Positions 49,170 to 58,444 of a stretch of DNA of 64,000 bases are shown here, piece by piece. A model generated the notes under the pieces. The model was given only the letters and a program-made list of their open reading frames with translations, had not been told where the DNA came from and did no database searches. The stretch is taken from positions 6,378 to 70,377 of the forward strand of contig DATBIM010000166.1 in assembly GCA_036556905.1 (NCBI GenBank), written 5' to 3'. This DNA comes from 40CM-4-69-5 sp036556905 (GTDB lineage: Bacteria; Methylomirabilota; Methylomirabilia; Rokubacteriales; CSP1-6). Positions within the stretch are counted from its first letter, which is position 1. Every line of letters begins with the position of its first letter. The translations under genes were made by a program, and so were the position numbers.

Positions 49170-49859
49170 ATGCTCGACGACCCCCGGGCGGCGCTGGCCC
49201 AGGCGCTGGACGCGGTCGGCGAGACGCTCCGGCACCATCGCAACATGGGGATCACCCACCTGCCACTGGGTGGCGACTATCTACTCGGTCCCGAGGAGTC
49301 TCTGCGGGCCCAGGAGCAGGCGCTCCAGGGCTGCCGGCGGTGCAAGCTCTGCGAAGGGCGAACCACCATCGTCTTCGGCGCCGGCAATCCCCGGGCCGAG
49401 CTGGTCGTGATCGGTGAGGGACCGGGGGCCGACGAGGACGTCCAGGGCAAGCCTTTCGTCGGCCGCGCCGGTCAGCTCCTCACCAAGATGCTGGAGTCGG
49501 TCCAGCTCGCGCGCGACGAAGTGTACATTTCAAATGCCGTCAAGTGCCGGCCCCCCGGAAACAGGAATCCCGAGCCTGAGGAGCTGGCGGCCTGCGCGCC
49601 GGTGCTGGCCGCTCAGCTCGCCGTGCTCCAGCCGAAGGTCGTCATCGCGCTGGGCAGCGTCGCAGCCCAGACCCTGCTCCGCACGCGGGATCCCATCGGC
49701 AAGCTCCGGGGCCGCACGCACCAGTTCGGCGGCGCGGTACTCATCCCCACGTTCCATCCCGCGTTTCTCCTCCGGAACCCCGGCCAGGAGTACAAGCGCA
49801 TGGCCTGGGAGGACCTGAAGCTCGCCAAACGGGAGTACGACCGGCGCCGGTCCCGATGA
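49170..49859 (+). CDS. Uracil-DNA glycosylase, family 4
   Basis: This 229-residue protein removes uracil from DNA. It has the iron-sulfur cysteines CRRCKLC and a later pair in VKCRPPGNRNPEPEELAAC, the active-site GEGPGADEDVQGKPFVGRAGQ, and the terminal motif IPTFHPAFLLRNP. These mark a family 4 (thermophile/Geobacter-type) [4Fe-4S] glycosylase. The N-terminal 45 residues are an ordinary helical lead. The stop is one base before the priA start. Confidence 0.93.
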   Translation: MLDDPRAALAQALDAVGETLRHHRNMGITHLPLGGDYLLGPEESLRAQEQALQGCRRCKLCEGRTTIVFGAGNPRAELVVIGEGPGADEDVQGKPFVGRAGQLLTKMLESVQLARDEVYISNAVKCRPPGNRNPEPEELAACAPVLAAQLAVLQPKVVIALGSVAAQTLLRTRDPIGKLRGRTHQFGGAVLIPTFHPAFLLRNPGQEYKRMAWEDLKLAKREYDRRRSR

Positions 49860-49860
49860 T

Positions 49861-51687
49861 GTGATCGCCGACGTCGCCTTCGACGCACCCCTCGACCATC
49901 CCTTCTCATACGCCGTCCCGGAGGATTGCCGGGTGGCGCCCGGGCAGCGGGTGCTGGCGCCGCTCAAGGGCGCCCCGCGCGTCGGAATCGTCGTGGCATT
50001 GCGTGAGGCGCCCGGCGCCGAGCTCAAGCCCCTGCTGCGGGCGGTCGACCCTGAATCCGTCCTGGGCCCCGCGCAGCTCGACTTCATCCGCTGGCTCGCC
50101 GGGGAGAGTCTGGCCAGTTTCGGCTCCACCTGTCTGGCGCTGCTGCCACCGCCGCCGCCGGCCGGCGCCCGATCGCGGCCATGCCCGCGGCCCGCCGGTC
50201 CTGAGCTCCTGCCCCCGGCGGATCCGACGCCGAGCGTCCTGGTCGGGGCCGGACGCGAGGCTCGGCTCCTCGCGCTCCTCGGGTCCGGTCCCCCTGCCCT
50301 CGTCCTGGTGCCCGACCTCGACGCCGTCGCGCGCTGGGCGCAGCGGCTGGCCAAGCTGGGCAACGCCGTCCGCCTGGACTCGAACTCGTCCGACGCCGAG
50401 CGCACGGCTGCGTGGGCCGCCCTGGCCAGCGGGGCCGCGACCTTTGCCGTGGGGACCCGGGGAGCGCTGCTGGCCCCGCTGCCGCCGGGCGGTCGACTGG
50501 TGGTGATCGACGAGCACGAGATCGGGCACAAGCCGCCGGGGCATCCCCGCATGCACACACGCGAGGCGGCGCTGGAACGGGCGGCGCGCGATCGGGTACA
50601 GGCGCTCCTCACCGCTGGCACGCCGAGCGTGGAGGTATGGTGGCGGGCGAGCGTGGGGCGAGTCCGGCTCGACACCTCACCGCCGGCTCCCTGGCCCACG
50701 GTCACCATCGCCGACACGCGCGGCATCGCGCGGCGCGAGGCGCTCACGCCGGTCCTGAGCCGAGCGATCAGGGAGACGCTGGCGGCGGGCCGCCGAGCTT
50801 TTCTCGGCGTCAGCCGGCTCGCCTCCATGCTGGGGTGTGACGAGTGTGGCACCATCCTCAAGTGCGCCGAGTGCGCGATCGCGCTGGCGTACTCGCCGGC
50901 GGGCCGCACGCTGGCCTGTCGACTCTGCGCCGCCGGGGTGGGGCTTCCCGAGGCGTGTCCCACGTGCCGTGGCCGCCGGCTCACGCCATTCGGTTGGGGC
51001 GCGGAGCGAGTGGAGCATGCCGTGCGCCGGCGCTTCAGTCAGGCCCGGATCGCCCGCTACGATCCCGAGGCCGGGCGTGGCCGACGCGGTGAGGCGCAAC
51101 GGGAGGCGGCCCTCAACGCCGACATCGTCATCGGTACCCGAGGCGCCCTGCGCCTGTTCGGACCGGGCTCGCTCGGCCTCGCCGGCTTCGTGTCGCCGGA
51201 CCAGATGCTGGGGATACCGGATTTCCGCGCCGCCGAGCGGAGCTTCGGCATGCTCTGGGCGGCCGCCGAGCGGCTGCGCCCCGACGGCGCCCTGATCATC
51301 CAGTCCCAGAACCCCACGCACTATGCGCTGGAGGCCGTGGCCAGGCAGGAGCTGAACGTGTTCTACGCGCCCGAGCTCCGCTTCCGCGCCGAGCTCGGTT
51401 ACCCACCCTTCCGGCGACTGGCCATCATCACGGCCAGCGGGCCCGGGCTCGCAGCGGCCGAACAGGCAGCGCAGGCGATGGCGGCGGCGCTGGCCGGTGG
51501 GCCCGGGCTCACCATCTACCCGGCGACGAGTGACCGACGCAATCGGGCGCGCCGGGTGGTGGTCAAGGGCGGACCCGATCTCCCACACCAGCTGGACGTC
51601 GCGCTCCGGGCGGTCCGGGCGGGGCGAGGTCCCCGGGGCCGCGGTATCATAGACGTCGAGGTGGATCCGGTCGAATGGCCGTTCTGA
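49861..51687 (+). CDS. priA: Degenerate PriA (replication restart protein without helicase motifs)
   Basis: This 608-residue PriA homologue is shorter than the usual 730 or so. The N-terminal DNA-binding domain (VAFDAPLDHPFSYAVP, GQRVLAPL) is present, as are the eight zinc-binding cysteines in four CxxC pairs (about 322-370) and the C-terminal YPPFRRLA. The ATPase core is altered: the Walker A site is missing (VLVGAGREARLL), and the DEEH box is DEHE (217-220). It therefore probably cannot unwind DNA and acts as a loader or scaffold. Actinobacterial PriA has a similar loss. The end overlaps def by 13 bases. Confidence 0.9.
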   Translation: MIADVAFDAPLDHPFSYAVPEDCRVAPGQRVLAPLKGAPRVGIVVALREAPGAELKPLLRAVDPESVLGPAQLDFIRWLAGESLASFGSTCLALLPPPPPAGARSRPCPRPAGPELLPPADPTPSVLVGAGREARLLALLGSGPPALVLVPDLDAVARWAQRLAKLGNAVRLDSNSSDAERTAAWAALASGAATFAVGTRGALLAPLPPGGRLVVIDEHEIGHKPPGHPRMHTREAALERAARDRVQALLTAGTPSVEVWWRASVGRVRLDTSPPAPWPTVTIADTRGIARREALTPVLSRAIRETLAAGRRAFLGVSRLASMLGCDECGTILKCAECAIALAYSPAGRTLACRLCAAGVGLPEACPTCRGRRLTPFGWGAERVEHAVRRRFSQARIARYDPEAGRGRRGEAQREAALNADIVIGTRGALRLFGPGSLGLAGFVSPDQMLGIPDFRAAERSFGMLWAAAERLRPDGALIIQSQNPTHYALEAVARQELNVFYAPELRFRAELGYPPFRRLAIITASGPGLAAAEQAAQAMAAALAGGPGLTIYPATSDRRNRARRVVVKGGPDLPHQLDVALRAVRAGRGPRGRGIIDVEVDPVEWPF

Positions 51688-52199
51688 AGGTGCGGAAGTA
51701 CGGCGATCCCGCGCTCAGGCGTCGCGCCAGCGACGTGGGCGAGATCACCGCTGAGATCCGGAAGGTCGTCGATGACATGATCGAGACCATGTACGACGAG
51801 GTGGGGATCGGCCTGGCCGCGCCGCAGGTGGGAATCTCGCTGCGGCTCGTTGTCATCGCCGACGACAGGACCCGCCAGGTGCGTCCGCTCGTGAACCCGG
51901 TCATCGTGGATCGCCGCGGCGAGCAAACCGCCGAGGAAGGGTGTCTGTCCATCCCCGGGATCTTCGCGCCCGTGAGCCGGGCGGCCTGGGTGCGGGTCGA
52001 GGCTCGCGATCTGGACGGGCACCCGGTCACCATCGAGGGGCAAGACCTGCTGGCCCGGGTACTCCAGCACGAGATCGACCACATCGACGGCGTGCTCTTC
52101 ATCGACCGGCTCGACCCCGTGACCCGCGACCGGATCAAGCGAAAGATCAAGAAGGAAGGTCTCGCCGAGGGCAGTCGTCACCACGCCTTCGCCCTCTGA
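51675..52199 (+). CDS. def: Peptide deformylase
   Basis: This 174-residue enzyme removes formyl groups from new proteins. All three motifs are present: GIGLAAPQVG, EEGCLSIPG with the metal Cys, and LQHEIDHIDG with two metal His and the catalytic Glu. ATG 51675 lies inside the priA end; no better start exists. fmt follows after 22 bases, the usual def-fmt pair. Confidence 0.97.
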   Translation: MAVLKVRKYGDPALRRRASDVGEITAEIRKVVDDMIETMYDEVGIGLAAPQVGISLRLVVIADDRTRQVRPLVNPVIVDRRGEQTAEEGCLSIPGIFAPVSRAAWVRVEARDLDGHPVTIEGQDLLARVLQHEIDHIDGVLFIDRLDPVTRDRIKRKIKKEGLAEGSRHHAFAL

Positions 52200-52221
52200 C
52201 ACGCCTCGGCGGTCAGCGCCG

Positions 52222-53163
52222 ATGAAGGTGCTGTTCTTCGGGACCCCCGACTTCGCCGTCCCGACGCTGGAGGCCCTGCTCCTCCGCCACCAGGTCGTCG
52301 CGGTGGTCACCCAGCCCGACCGTCCCGCCCATCGGGGCCAGCGATCGACACCACCTGCCGTCAAGGTGCGCGCCGAGGCTGCCGGACTGCGCGTGGTCCA
52401 GCCGGCGCGACTTCGCGACCCCGGCTGGGCCGAGCGGCTGGCCGTCTTCGCCCCCGACGTCGCCGTCGTCGTGGCCTTCGGACAGATCCTCCCTCGGGCG
52501 GTGCTGGAGGTTGCCCCGCACGGGTCCATCAACGTTCACGCCTCGCTGCTTCCCCGCTACCGGGGCGCGGCTCCCATCGCCCGGGCCATCATGCGCGGGG
52601 AAGCCACGACCGGAATCACCACCTTCCAGATGGACGAAGGCATGGATACCGGGCCCATCCTGCTGCAATCGCCTCCGGTCCCCATCGGGCCCGAGGACAC
52701 CGCGGGTGACCTGGCCACGCGGCTCGCCCCCATCGGGGCGGCACTGCTGATCGAAACGCTGGCGCGTCTGAACACGCTGACGCCACGACCCCAGCGAAAC
52801 GAAGACGCCACGTCGGCGCCTCGACTCAAGAAGAGCGACGGCTACCTCGACTGGGATCGACCGGCCCGAGAGCTGGTCAATGTCGTGCGGGGATGCAATC
52901 CGTGGCCGGGGGCGGTCACGACCAGCCGCGCGGGCCGGCTGATGATCTGGCGGGCGCGCGCGGTGGGCTCAGGGTACTTGAGCCCACCGGGCGTGCTCGC
53001 TCATCACGAGGGGCACCTCGTGATTCCGACCGCGGACGGCGCCCTGCTCCCCCTCGAGGTGCAGGGGGAGAACAGGCGCCCGCTGGCCTGGGCCGAGTTC
53101 CTCCGCGGGGCGCGCCTCGCCGCCGGCGACCGCCTGCTCCGACCCGCGCCGGCCGAGCCGTGA
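52222..53163 (+). CDS. fmt: Methionyl-tRNA formyltransferase
   Basis: This 313-residue enzyme formylates initiator Met-tRNA. It starts MKVLFFGTPDFAVPTLEAL and has the formyl-transfer core INVHASLLPRYRGAAPI, with a nearby Asp in MDEGMDTGPIL, and the C-terminal RGCNPWPGA domain. Length is normal. The stop overlaps the rsmB GTG start (GTGA). Confidence 0.97.
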   Translation: MKVLFFGTPDFAVPTLEALLLRHQVVAVVTQPDRPAHRGQRSTPPAVKVRAEAAGLRVVQPARLRDPGWAERLAVFAPDVAVVVAFGQILPRAVLEVAPHGSINVHASLLPRYRGAAPIARAIMRGEATTGITTFQMDEGMDTGPILLQSPPVPIGPEDTAGDLATRLAPIGAALLIETLARLNTLTPRPQRNEDATSAPRLKKSDGYLDWDRPARELVNVVRGCNPWPGAVTTSRAGRLMIWRARAVGSGYLSPPGVLAHHEGHLVIPTADGALLPLEVQGENRRPLAWAEFLRGARLAAGDRLLRPAPAEP

Positions 53164-54494
53164 GGGGGGCGTCGCCGGCCCGGACGGTGGCGGCCCGCGT
53201 TCTCGAGCGCGTCACCACGGAAGACGCCTTTGCCGATCTCGCGCTCGACGCCGAGCTGGAGCGCCGACGCCTCCAGGCTCGCGATCGCGCCCTCGCCACC
53301 GAGCTCGTCTACGGCACGCTGCGCTGGCAGCGGTATCTGGACTGGATCCTCGCTCCGCACACCAAACGCTCGCTCGATTCGCTGGATCCACGGCCCCTCG
53401 TCCTGTTGCGCCTGACCGCCTATCAGATCGCCTTCCTCACGCGCGTCCCAGCCTTCGCGGCCGTCAACGACGCGGTGACCCTGGCCCGCCAGGCCAGGCC
53501 CGGCGCGGCGGCCTTCGTGAACGCCGTGCTCCGCTCGTTCACCCGCCGGGGCGCACGGGAGCGGGAGCCGCGGCCGCCCGCCGATCCGACCGAGGCGCTG
53601 GCTATCCGCTGCTCCTTTCCCACGTGGCTGGCTGCGCGCTGGGTCGAGCGCTACGGGGCCGAGGCCGAAGATCTCATGCGGGCGATGAACGAACGGCCAC
53701 CCCTGACCCTGCGAGCCAACACGCTGCGGCTCGATCGAAAAACCCTGGCCGAACGGCTACGACGCGACGAAGGGCTGAGGGTCCGGCCCACCACGTACGC
53801 GCCGGACGGCCTGATCGTCGATCACGCCGGGTCGCCGGGAGGCTGGGGCCCCTTCGCCGAGGGCGCCTTCGTCGTTCAGGACGAAGGCTCGATGCTCGTG
53901 ACCCATCTGCTCGAGCCCGCGGCGGGGGAGACCGTCGCCGACGTGTGCGCGGCACCGGGTACGAAGACGACCCAGCTCGCGCAGCTCATGGGCAACCGCG
54001 GCCGGGTCCTGGCCTTCGATCCCCAGCCACGGCGACTGGATCTGGTCATGGCCGCCGTCGCTCGTCTGGGTGTGACGATCGTGGAGCGAAGCCCAGGAAC
54101 GGCGGAGTCGCTGGCCCCCCGCTTCGCTGACGCTTGCGACGCGGTCCTCGTCGATGCCCCCTGCTCGAACCTGGGTGTGCTGCGACGCAACCCGGAGGTG
54201 AAATGGCGGCGCCAGCCCTCCGACATCGTGGCCGCGGCCGTCCGCCAGCAGACGATCCTGGCCGCCGCGGCGACGATGGTGCGGCGCGGCGGACGGCTCG
54301 TCTACGCCACCTGTTCCCTGGAGCCCGAGGAGAACGACGAGGTGGCCCGGGCGCTGCTGACGGCGCGCCCCGACTTCCGGCTCGATCCGCCCGCCACCTT
54401 CCCCCTGCCGCTGGTCGACGGCGTGCTGCGCTGCCTGCCCCATCGCCACGGCACCGATGGGTTCACGGCGGTGAGGTTCCGCCGTATAGTGTGA
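53160..54494 (+). CDS. rsmB: 16S rRNA (cytosine-967-C5) methyltransferase
   Basis: This 444-residue protein has an N-terminal NusB-like RNA-binding domain (VAARVLERVTTEDAFADLAL, NAVLRSFTRRG) and a C-terminal SAM methyltransferase. Motifs are VCAAPGTKTTQLAQLMGNRG, VLVDAPCSNLG with one catalytic Cys, and VYATCSLEPEENDE with the second. GTG 53160 overlaps fmt. The gene order def-fmt-rsmB-rpe is common. Confidence 0.94.
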   Translation: MRGASPARTVAARVLERVTTEDAFADLALDAELERRRLQARDRALATELVYGTLRWQRYLDWILAPHTKRSLDSLDPRPLVLLRLTAYQIAFLTRVPAFAAVNDAVTLARQARPGAAAFVNAVLRSFTRRGAREREPRPPADPTEALAIRCSFPTWLAARWVERYGAEAEDLMRAMNERPPLTLRANTLRLDRKTLAERLRRDEGLRVRPTTYAPDGLIVDHAGSPGGWGPFAEGAFVVQDEGSMLVTHLLEPAAGETVADVCAAPGTKTTQLAQLMGNRGRVLAFDPQPRRLDLVMAAVARLGVTIVERSPGTAESLAPRFADACDAVLVDAPCSNLGVLRRNPEVKWRRQPSDIVAAAVRQQTILAAAATMVRRGGRLVYATCSLEPEENDEVARALLTARPDFRLDPPATFPLPLVDGVLRCLPHRHGTDGFTAVRFRRIV

Positions 54495-54498
54495 GGCG

Positions 54499-55149
54499 AT
54501 GAAGATCGCCCCCTCGATCCTGTCCGCGGACTTCGCCGCCCTGGCCGAGGACATCGCCCGCGTCGAGGCGGGCGGCGCCGATCAGCTCCACGTCGACGTG
54601 ATGGATGGTCGGTTCGTCCCCAACATCACGGTGGGGCCAATCGTGGTGGAGGCGATCCGCAAGCGCACCCGACTGCCCCTCGATGTGCACCTGATGATCG
54701 TCGAGCCCGAGCGCTACGTCGGGGACTTCGTGCGCGCGGGAGCCGAGATGGTCACGGTGCACGCCGAAGCTACCCCTCACCTGCAGCGGCTCCTGGCCCA
54801 GATCCGCGAGCTGGGGGCTCAGCCGGGGGTGGCTCTCAACCCCTCCACGCCTCCCACTGCTCTGGAACACGTGCTCGACGATCTCGCCCTCGTCCTCGTC
54901 ATGTCGGTGAACCCCGGGTTCGGCGGCCAGCGCTTCATCCCCGCCGCCTATCCCAAGATTCGTCAGGTTCGCACGCTCCTGGGCTCCCGCCCGGTGGAGG
55001 TGTCGGTGGACGGCGGCGTGAAGGTCGAGCACGCCGGCCCTCTGGCCGCGCACGGGGCCAGCGTGCTCGTTGCCGGCTCGGCGATCTTCGGGGCGCCCCA
55101 TCCGGCCGAGGTCATCAAGGCGATGCGGAGCGCTGCCAGCGCCGTGTAG
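54499..55149 (+). CDS. rpe: Ribulose-phosphate 3-epimerase
   Basis: This 216-residue TIM-barrel enzyme interconverts ribulose- and xylulose-5-phosphate. It shows IAPSILSADFA, HVDVMDGRFVPNITVGP, DVHLMIVEPERYV, VMSVNPGFGGQ and VSVDGGVKVEHA. All metal and catalytic residues seem present. The start ATG 54499 is four bases after rsmB. Confidence 0.97.
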   Translation: MKIAPSILSADFAALAEDIARVEAGGADQLHVDVMDGRFVPNITVGPIVVEAIRKRTRLPLDVHLMIVEPERYVGDFVRAGAEMVTVHAEATPHLQRLLAQIRELGAQPGVALNPSTPPTALEHVLDDLALVLVMSVNPGFGGQRFIPAAYPKIRQVRTLLGSRPVEVSVDGGVKVEHAGPLAAHGASVLVAGSAIFGAPHPAEVIKAMRSAASAV

Positions 55150-55178
55150 TTGAAATTCCTCACGTCTTTCCGTAGAGT
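55150..55178 (+). promoter_or_regulatory. Promoter of ffh
   Basis: TTGAAA (55150-55155) and TAGAGT (55173-55178) stand 17 bases apart. The -10 box ends only eleven bases before the ffh ATG at 55190, so the leader would be about five bases. No Shine-Dalgarno fits there. Confidence 0.65.
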
Positions 55179-55189
55179 TTAGTGTTCCC

Positions 55190-56536
55190 ATGTTTGACTC
55201 GCTGAGCACGCGCCTGCAAAGTGTCCTGGAAGGCCTGGGTGGTCGAGGCCGACTGACCGAGGACAACATCCAGGAAGCCCTCCGGGAAGTCCGGCTGGCC
55301 CTTCTCGAGGCGGACGTCAACTTCAAGGTCGTGCGTGGCTTCATCGAGCGGGTCAAGGCGCGCGCCGTCGGCCAGGACGTTCTCACGTCGCTCACGCCGG
55401 CCCAGCAGGTGGTCAAGATCGTCCACGACGAGCTCGTCGAGCTCCTCGGCGGCAGCGGCCACCGCCTGGCTGCCGCGCCTCACCCCCCGACCATCATCAT
55501 GGTGATGGGGCTGCAGGGCTCGGGGAAGACCACAACGGCCGCCAAGCTCGCCCGTCTCTACGCCAGGCAGGGGCAACACCCGCTCCTGGCCGCCGCCGAC
55601 ATCTACCGGCCCGCGGCCATCGATCAGCTGCGCACGCTCGGCCAGCAGGTCGGGGTGCCCGTGGTCGGGGCAACGGGGCAGTCGCCCCTCGAGATTTGCC
55701 AGACGGCGCGAGAGGAGGCGGCGGCGCGAGGGCTCACCCCGCTCATCCTGGACACCGCCGGCCGATTGCACATCGACGAGGCGATGCTGGACGAGCTGCG
55801 GGCCATTCGGGCCGCCGTGAAGCCGCACCACGTGCTCCTCGTAGTCGACGCCATGACCGGGCAGGATGCCGTGACCGTGGCCGATCGGTTCAACCAGGCG
55901 GTAGGGATCGACGCGGTGGTCCTGACGAAGATGGACGGCGACTCCCGGGGCGGCGCCGCCCTCAGCGTGCGGCACGTCATCGGCCGGCCCATCGCCTTCG
56001 TCGGCGTCGGCGAGAAGGCCGATGCCCTGGAGCCGTTCCATCCCGACCGGGTCGCCTCCCGGATCCTGGGCATGGGCGACGTGCTGTCGCTGGTGGAAAA
56101 GGCCCAGGAGGCGGTGGACCAGAAGACCGCGGAAAGCCTGGTGCGCAAGCTCCGCGAGGACGCGTTCACGCTCGAGGACTTCCGCCAGCAGCTCAAACAG
56201 GTCCAGCAGCTCGGCTCGCTGGACCAAATTCTGACGATGCTGCCCTTCGGCAAGAAGCTGCGGGGCGCCCCCCAGGGGATGGATGCCGAGCAGGCCGACC
56301 TGGCCCGCTTCGACGCCATCATCGGCTCGATGACCCCGGCCGAGCGCCGTCATCCCGAGATCATCAACGGGAGCCGTCGCCAGCGCATCGCCCGGGGGAG
56401 CGGGACGACCGTGCAGGACGTCAACCGGCTGCTCAAGCAGTTCGGAGAGCTGCGCCGGATGATGAAACAGCTCAAAGGTATGCCGGGCAAGGCGCCCGGC
56501 ATGAAGCTCCCGGGCTTTCCCACACTGAGGGGGTGA
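55190..56536 (+). CDS. ffh: Signal recognition particle GTPase
   Basis: This 448-residue protein targets membrane proteins with the 4.5S RNA. It has the N domain, the G domain (GLQGSGKTTTAAKLA, DTAGRLHIDE, TKMDGDSRGGAALSV) and a methionine-rich M domain (about 325-440; FGELRRMMKQLKGMPGKAPG). The ATG at 55190 has no Shine-Dalgarno and lies close to its promoter. The gene starts the rpsP-rimM-trmD-rplS ribosomal run. Confidence 0.97.
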   Translation: MFDSLSTRLQSVLEGLGGRGRLTEDNIQEALREVRLALLEADVNFKVVRGFIERVKARAVGQDVLTSLTPAQQVVKIVHDELVELLGGSGHRLAAAPHPPTIIMVMGLQGSGKTTTAAKLARLYARQGQHPLLAAADIYRPAAIDQLRTLGQQVGVPVVGATGQSPLEICQTAREEAAARGLTPLILDTAGRLHIDEAMLDELRAIRAAVKPHHVLLVVDAMTGQDAVTVADRFNQAVGIDAVVLTKMDGDSRGGAALSVRHVIGRPIAFVGVGEKADALEPFHPDRVASRILGMGDVLSLVEKAQEAVDQKTAESLVRKLREDAFTLEDFRQQLKQVQQLGSLDQILTMLPFGKKLRGAPQGMDAEQADLARFDAIIGSMTPAERRHPEIINGSRRQRIARGSGTTVQDVNRLLKQFGELRRMMKQLKGMPGKAPGMKLPGFPTLRG

Positions 56537-56540
56537 CGAG

Positions 56541-56783
56541 GTGTCGGTTTCCATCAGACTGAGACGTACCGGGACCACGAAGCGGCCAACGTACCGCGTC
56601 GTCGTGACCGACTCGCGCTCACCGCGCGACGGGCGGTTCATCGAGATCATCGGACACTACAACCCCCTGTCGGACCCACCGACGGTGAAGATCGACCGGG
56701 CCCGGGCCCAGGCGTGGATTTCCAAGGGCGCCCAGCCGTCGAACACGGTGAAGCGCCTGATGCAGAGGGTCAGGGAGGCGTAG
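56541..56783 (+). CDS. rpsP: Ribosomal protein S16
   Basis: This 80-residue protein of the small subunit has SIRLRRTGTTKRPTYRVVV, SPRDGRFIEIIGHYNP and the C-terminal AWISKGAQPSNTV. It starts with GTG 56541, four bases after ffh. The KH-domain gene often found between rpsP and rimM is absent here. Confidence 0.96.
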   Translation: MSVSIRLRRTGTTKRPTYRVVVTDSRSPRDGRFIEIIGHYNPLSDPPTVKIDRARAQAWISKGAQPSNTVKRLMQRVREA

Positions 56784-56794
56784 CCTCGCAGTTG

Positions 56795-57298
56795 GTGGCG
56801 ATCGGTGAGATCGTGCGCGCGCACGGCCTCCGGGGAGAAATCCGGGTGACGCCGCTCACGGACGATCCGCGGCGGTTCGAGCGTCTCCGGGCCTGCGTGG
56901 TGTGGGAGCCCACACGGGACGAGCGGCAATCCTGTCGCGTCACCGCGTCCCGCCGGCAGGGGGACGCCGTGCTGCTCTCGCTAGCCGGGTACGACTCGCC
57001 GGAGGCGGTCCGGGCGCTGGTCGGCCGCCTGATCGCGATCCCGGCGTCAGAGGCGCTGCCGCCCGGGCCTGGCCGCTTCTATCCCTGGCAGCTGGAGGGG
57101 TGTCGAGTGCTGACGGAGGCAGGTGAGGAGGTGGGCCACGTCGTACGGGTCGAGCCGTCGCCGGGCCACGACCTCTGGGTGGTGGACGCCGGGGGGCGCG
57201 AGCGGCTAATTCCTGCCGTCCCGGCCATCGTCATCGACGTCGATCTGGCCGCCCGGCGGGTGGTGATCCGGCCTCCCGAGGGGCTTCTGGACCTCTAG
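56795..57298 (+). CDS. rimM: Ribosome maturation factor RimM
   Basis: This roughly 167-residue protein matures the 30S head by binding S19. It begins VAIGEIVRAHGLRGEIRVTP and has a PRC-barrel end (PGPGRFYPWQLEGCRVLT, GRERLIPAVPAIV). The start is GTG 56795 or TTG 56792; both lie 13-16 bases after GGGAGG, so the spacing is loose. It follows rpsP directly. Confidence 0.92.
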   Translation: MAIGEIVRAHGLRGEIRVTPLTDDPRRFERLRACVVWEPTRDERQSCRVTASRRQGDAVLLSLAGYDSPEAVRALVGRLIAIPASEALPPGPGRFYPWQLEGCRVLTEAGEEVGHVVRVEPSPGHDLWVVDAGGRERLIPAVPAIVIDVDLAARRVVIRPPEGLLDL

Positions 57299-57307
57299 AC
57301 ACCGGAC

Positions 57308-58042
57308 ATGCGGATCGACATCGTCACCCTCTTCCCCGGCATGGTGGAGCCGGCCCTGGCCCAGTCGATGATCGGGCGCGCCCGCCAGCGCGGACTCGTT
57401 GACATTCGGGTGGTGAATCTCCGAGACTACGCGGAGGGCAAGCACCGGCCGACCGACGATGCCCCGTTCGGCGGCGGTGGTGGCATGGTGCTCAAGCCCG
57501 AGCCCCTCTTCGCCGCCGTCGAGGCGCTCCGGACCCCGACGGCCCGGGTGATCCTGATGGACCCGCGCGGCCGGCTGCTCACACAGCAGATGGCGTGGGA
57601 GTTGTCCGAGGCGAGGCACCTTATCTTGTTATGCGGGCGGTACGAGGGGGTCGACGAGCGCGTGAATGACCTGCTGGTCGACGACGCGGTGTCGATCGGC
57701 GACTACGTGCTGACGGGGGGCGAGTTGCCGGCGCTGGTGGTTGCCGATGCCGTCATCCGGCTCCGGCCCGGTGTCCTCGGTGGCGAGGCCGCCGCCGAGC
57801 GAGAATCGTTCGCCGGGGGGTTGCTGGAGCCCCCGCAGTACACACGCCCCGAGGAGTTCCGGGGCGTCCGGGTGCCGTCGGTGCTTCTATCCGGCGACCA
57901 TGCTCGCATCGCCCGGTGGCGGCGGACGCAGTCGCTGTACCGCACGTGGCGCTGCCGGCCCGACTTGCTGGAGCGGGCGAGGCTCGATGACGAAGACCGC
58001 CGTCTGCTGGACGCCTTCCGGCGCGGCGAGAAGCCGGAGTAA
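57308..58042 (+). CDS. trmD: tRNA (guanine-37-N1) methyltransferase
   Basis: This 244-residue knotted methyltransferase has MRIDIVTLFPGM, HRPTDDAPFGGGGGM, the SAM-binding LCGRYEGVDERV and SIGDYVLTGGELPALV, and LLEPPQYTRP. Length is normal. It is nine bases after rimM in the standard rpsP-rimM-trmD-rplS order. Confidence 0.97.
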   Translation: MRIDIVTLFPGMVEPALAQSMIGRARQRGLVDIRVVNLRDYAEGKHRPTDDAPFGGGGGMVLKPEPLFAAVEALRTPTARVILMDPRGRLLTQQMAWELSEARHLILLCGRYEGVDERVNDLLVDDAVSIGDYVLTGGELPALVVADAVIRLRPGVLGGEAAAERESFAGGLLEPPQYTRPEEFRGVRVPSVLLSGDHARIARWRRTQSLYRTWRCRPDLLERARLDDEDRRLLDAFRRGEKPE

Positions 58043-58061
58043 GGGAAGAAGGGACGAGGTC

Positions 58062-58433
58062 ATGGATGCGATTGGGCTGGTAGAAGCGGGGCAGATCAAG
58101 AAGGATCGCAACGGCTTCGAGCCGGGGGACACCGTGCGCGTCCACGTCAAGGTCGTGGAAGGCGAGAAGGAGCGGACCCAGGTCTTCGAGGGCGTGGTGA
58201 TCCGCAAGCGCGGTGAAGGGGCGAAGGCCTCGTTCACCGTCCGCCGCATATCCTACGGCGTCGGGGTGGAGCGGACGTTTCCCCTGCACTCGCCCCGGAT
58301 CGAACGGGTCGAGATGGCGCGGCGTGGCCGAGTCCGGCGCTCGAAGCTTTACTATCTGAGACAGCTCGCCGGCAAGGCCGCCCGCCTGCGCGAGAAGCGC
58401 GTGGTCCAGGTTCCCACCACCACCGAGCAATAG
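58062..58433 (+). CDS. rplS: Ribosomal protein L19
   Basis: This 123-residue protein of the large subunit shows PGDTVRVHVKVVEGEKERTQ, FEGVVIRKRGEG, FTVRRISYGVGVERTFPLHS and RSKLYYLR. ATG 58062 follows GGGACGAGG. The frame is open through trmD without meaning. Confidence 0.97.
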   Translation: MDAIGLVEAGQIKKDRNGFEPGDTVRVHVKVVEGEKERTQVFEGVVIRKRGEGAKASFTVRRISYGVGVERTFPLHSPRIERVEMARRGRVRRSKLYYLRQLAGKAARLREKRVVQVPTTTEQ

Positions 58434-58444
58434 CCGCCCCGCTC

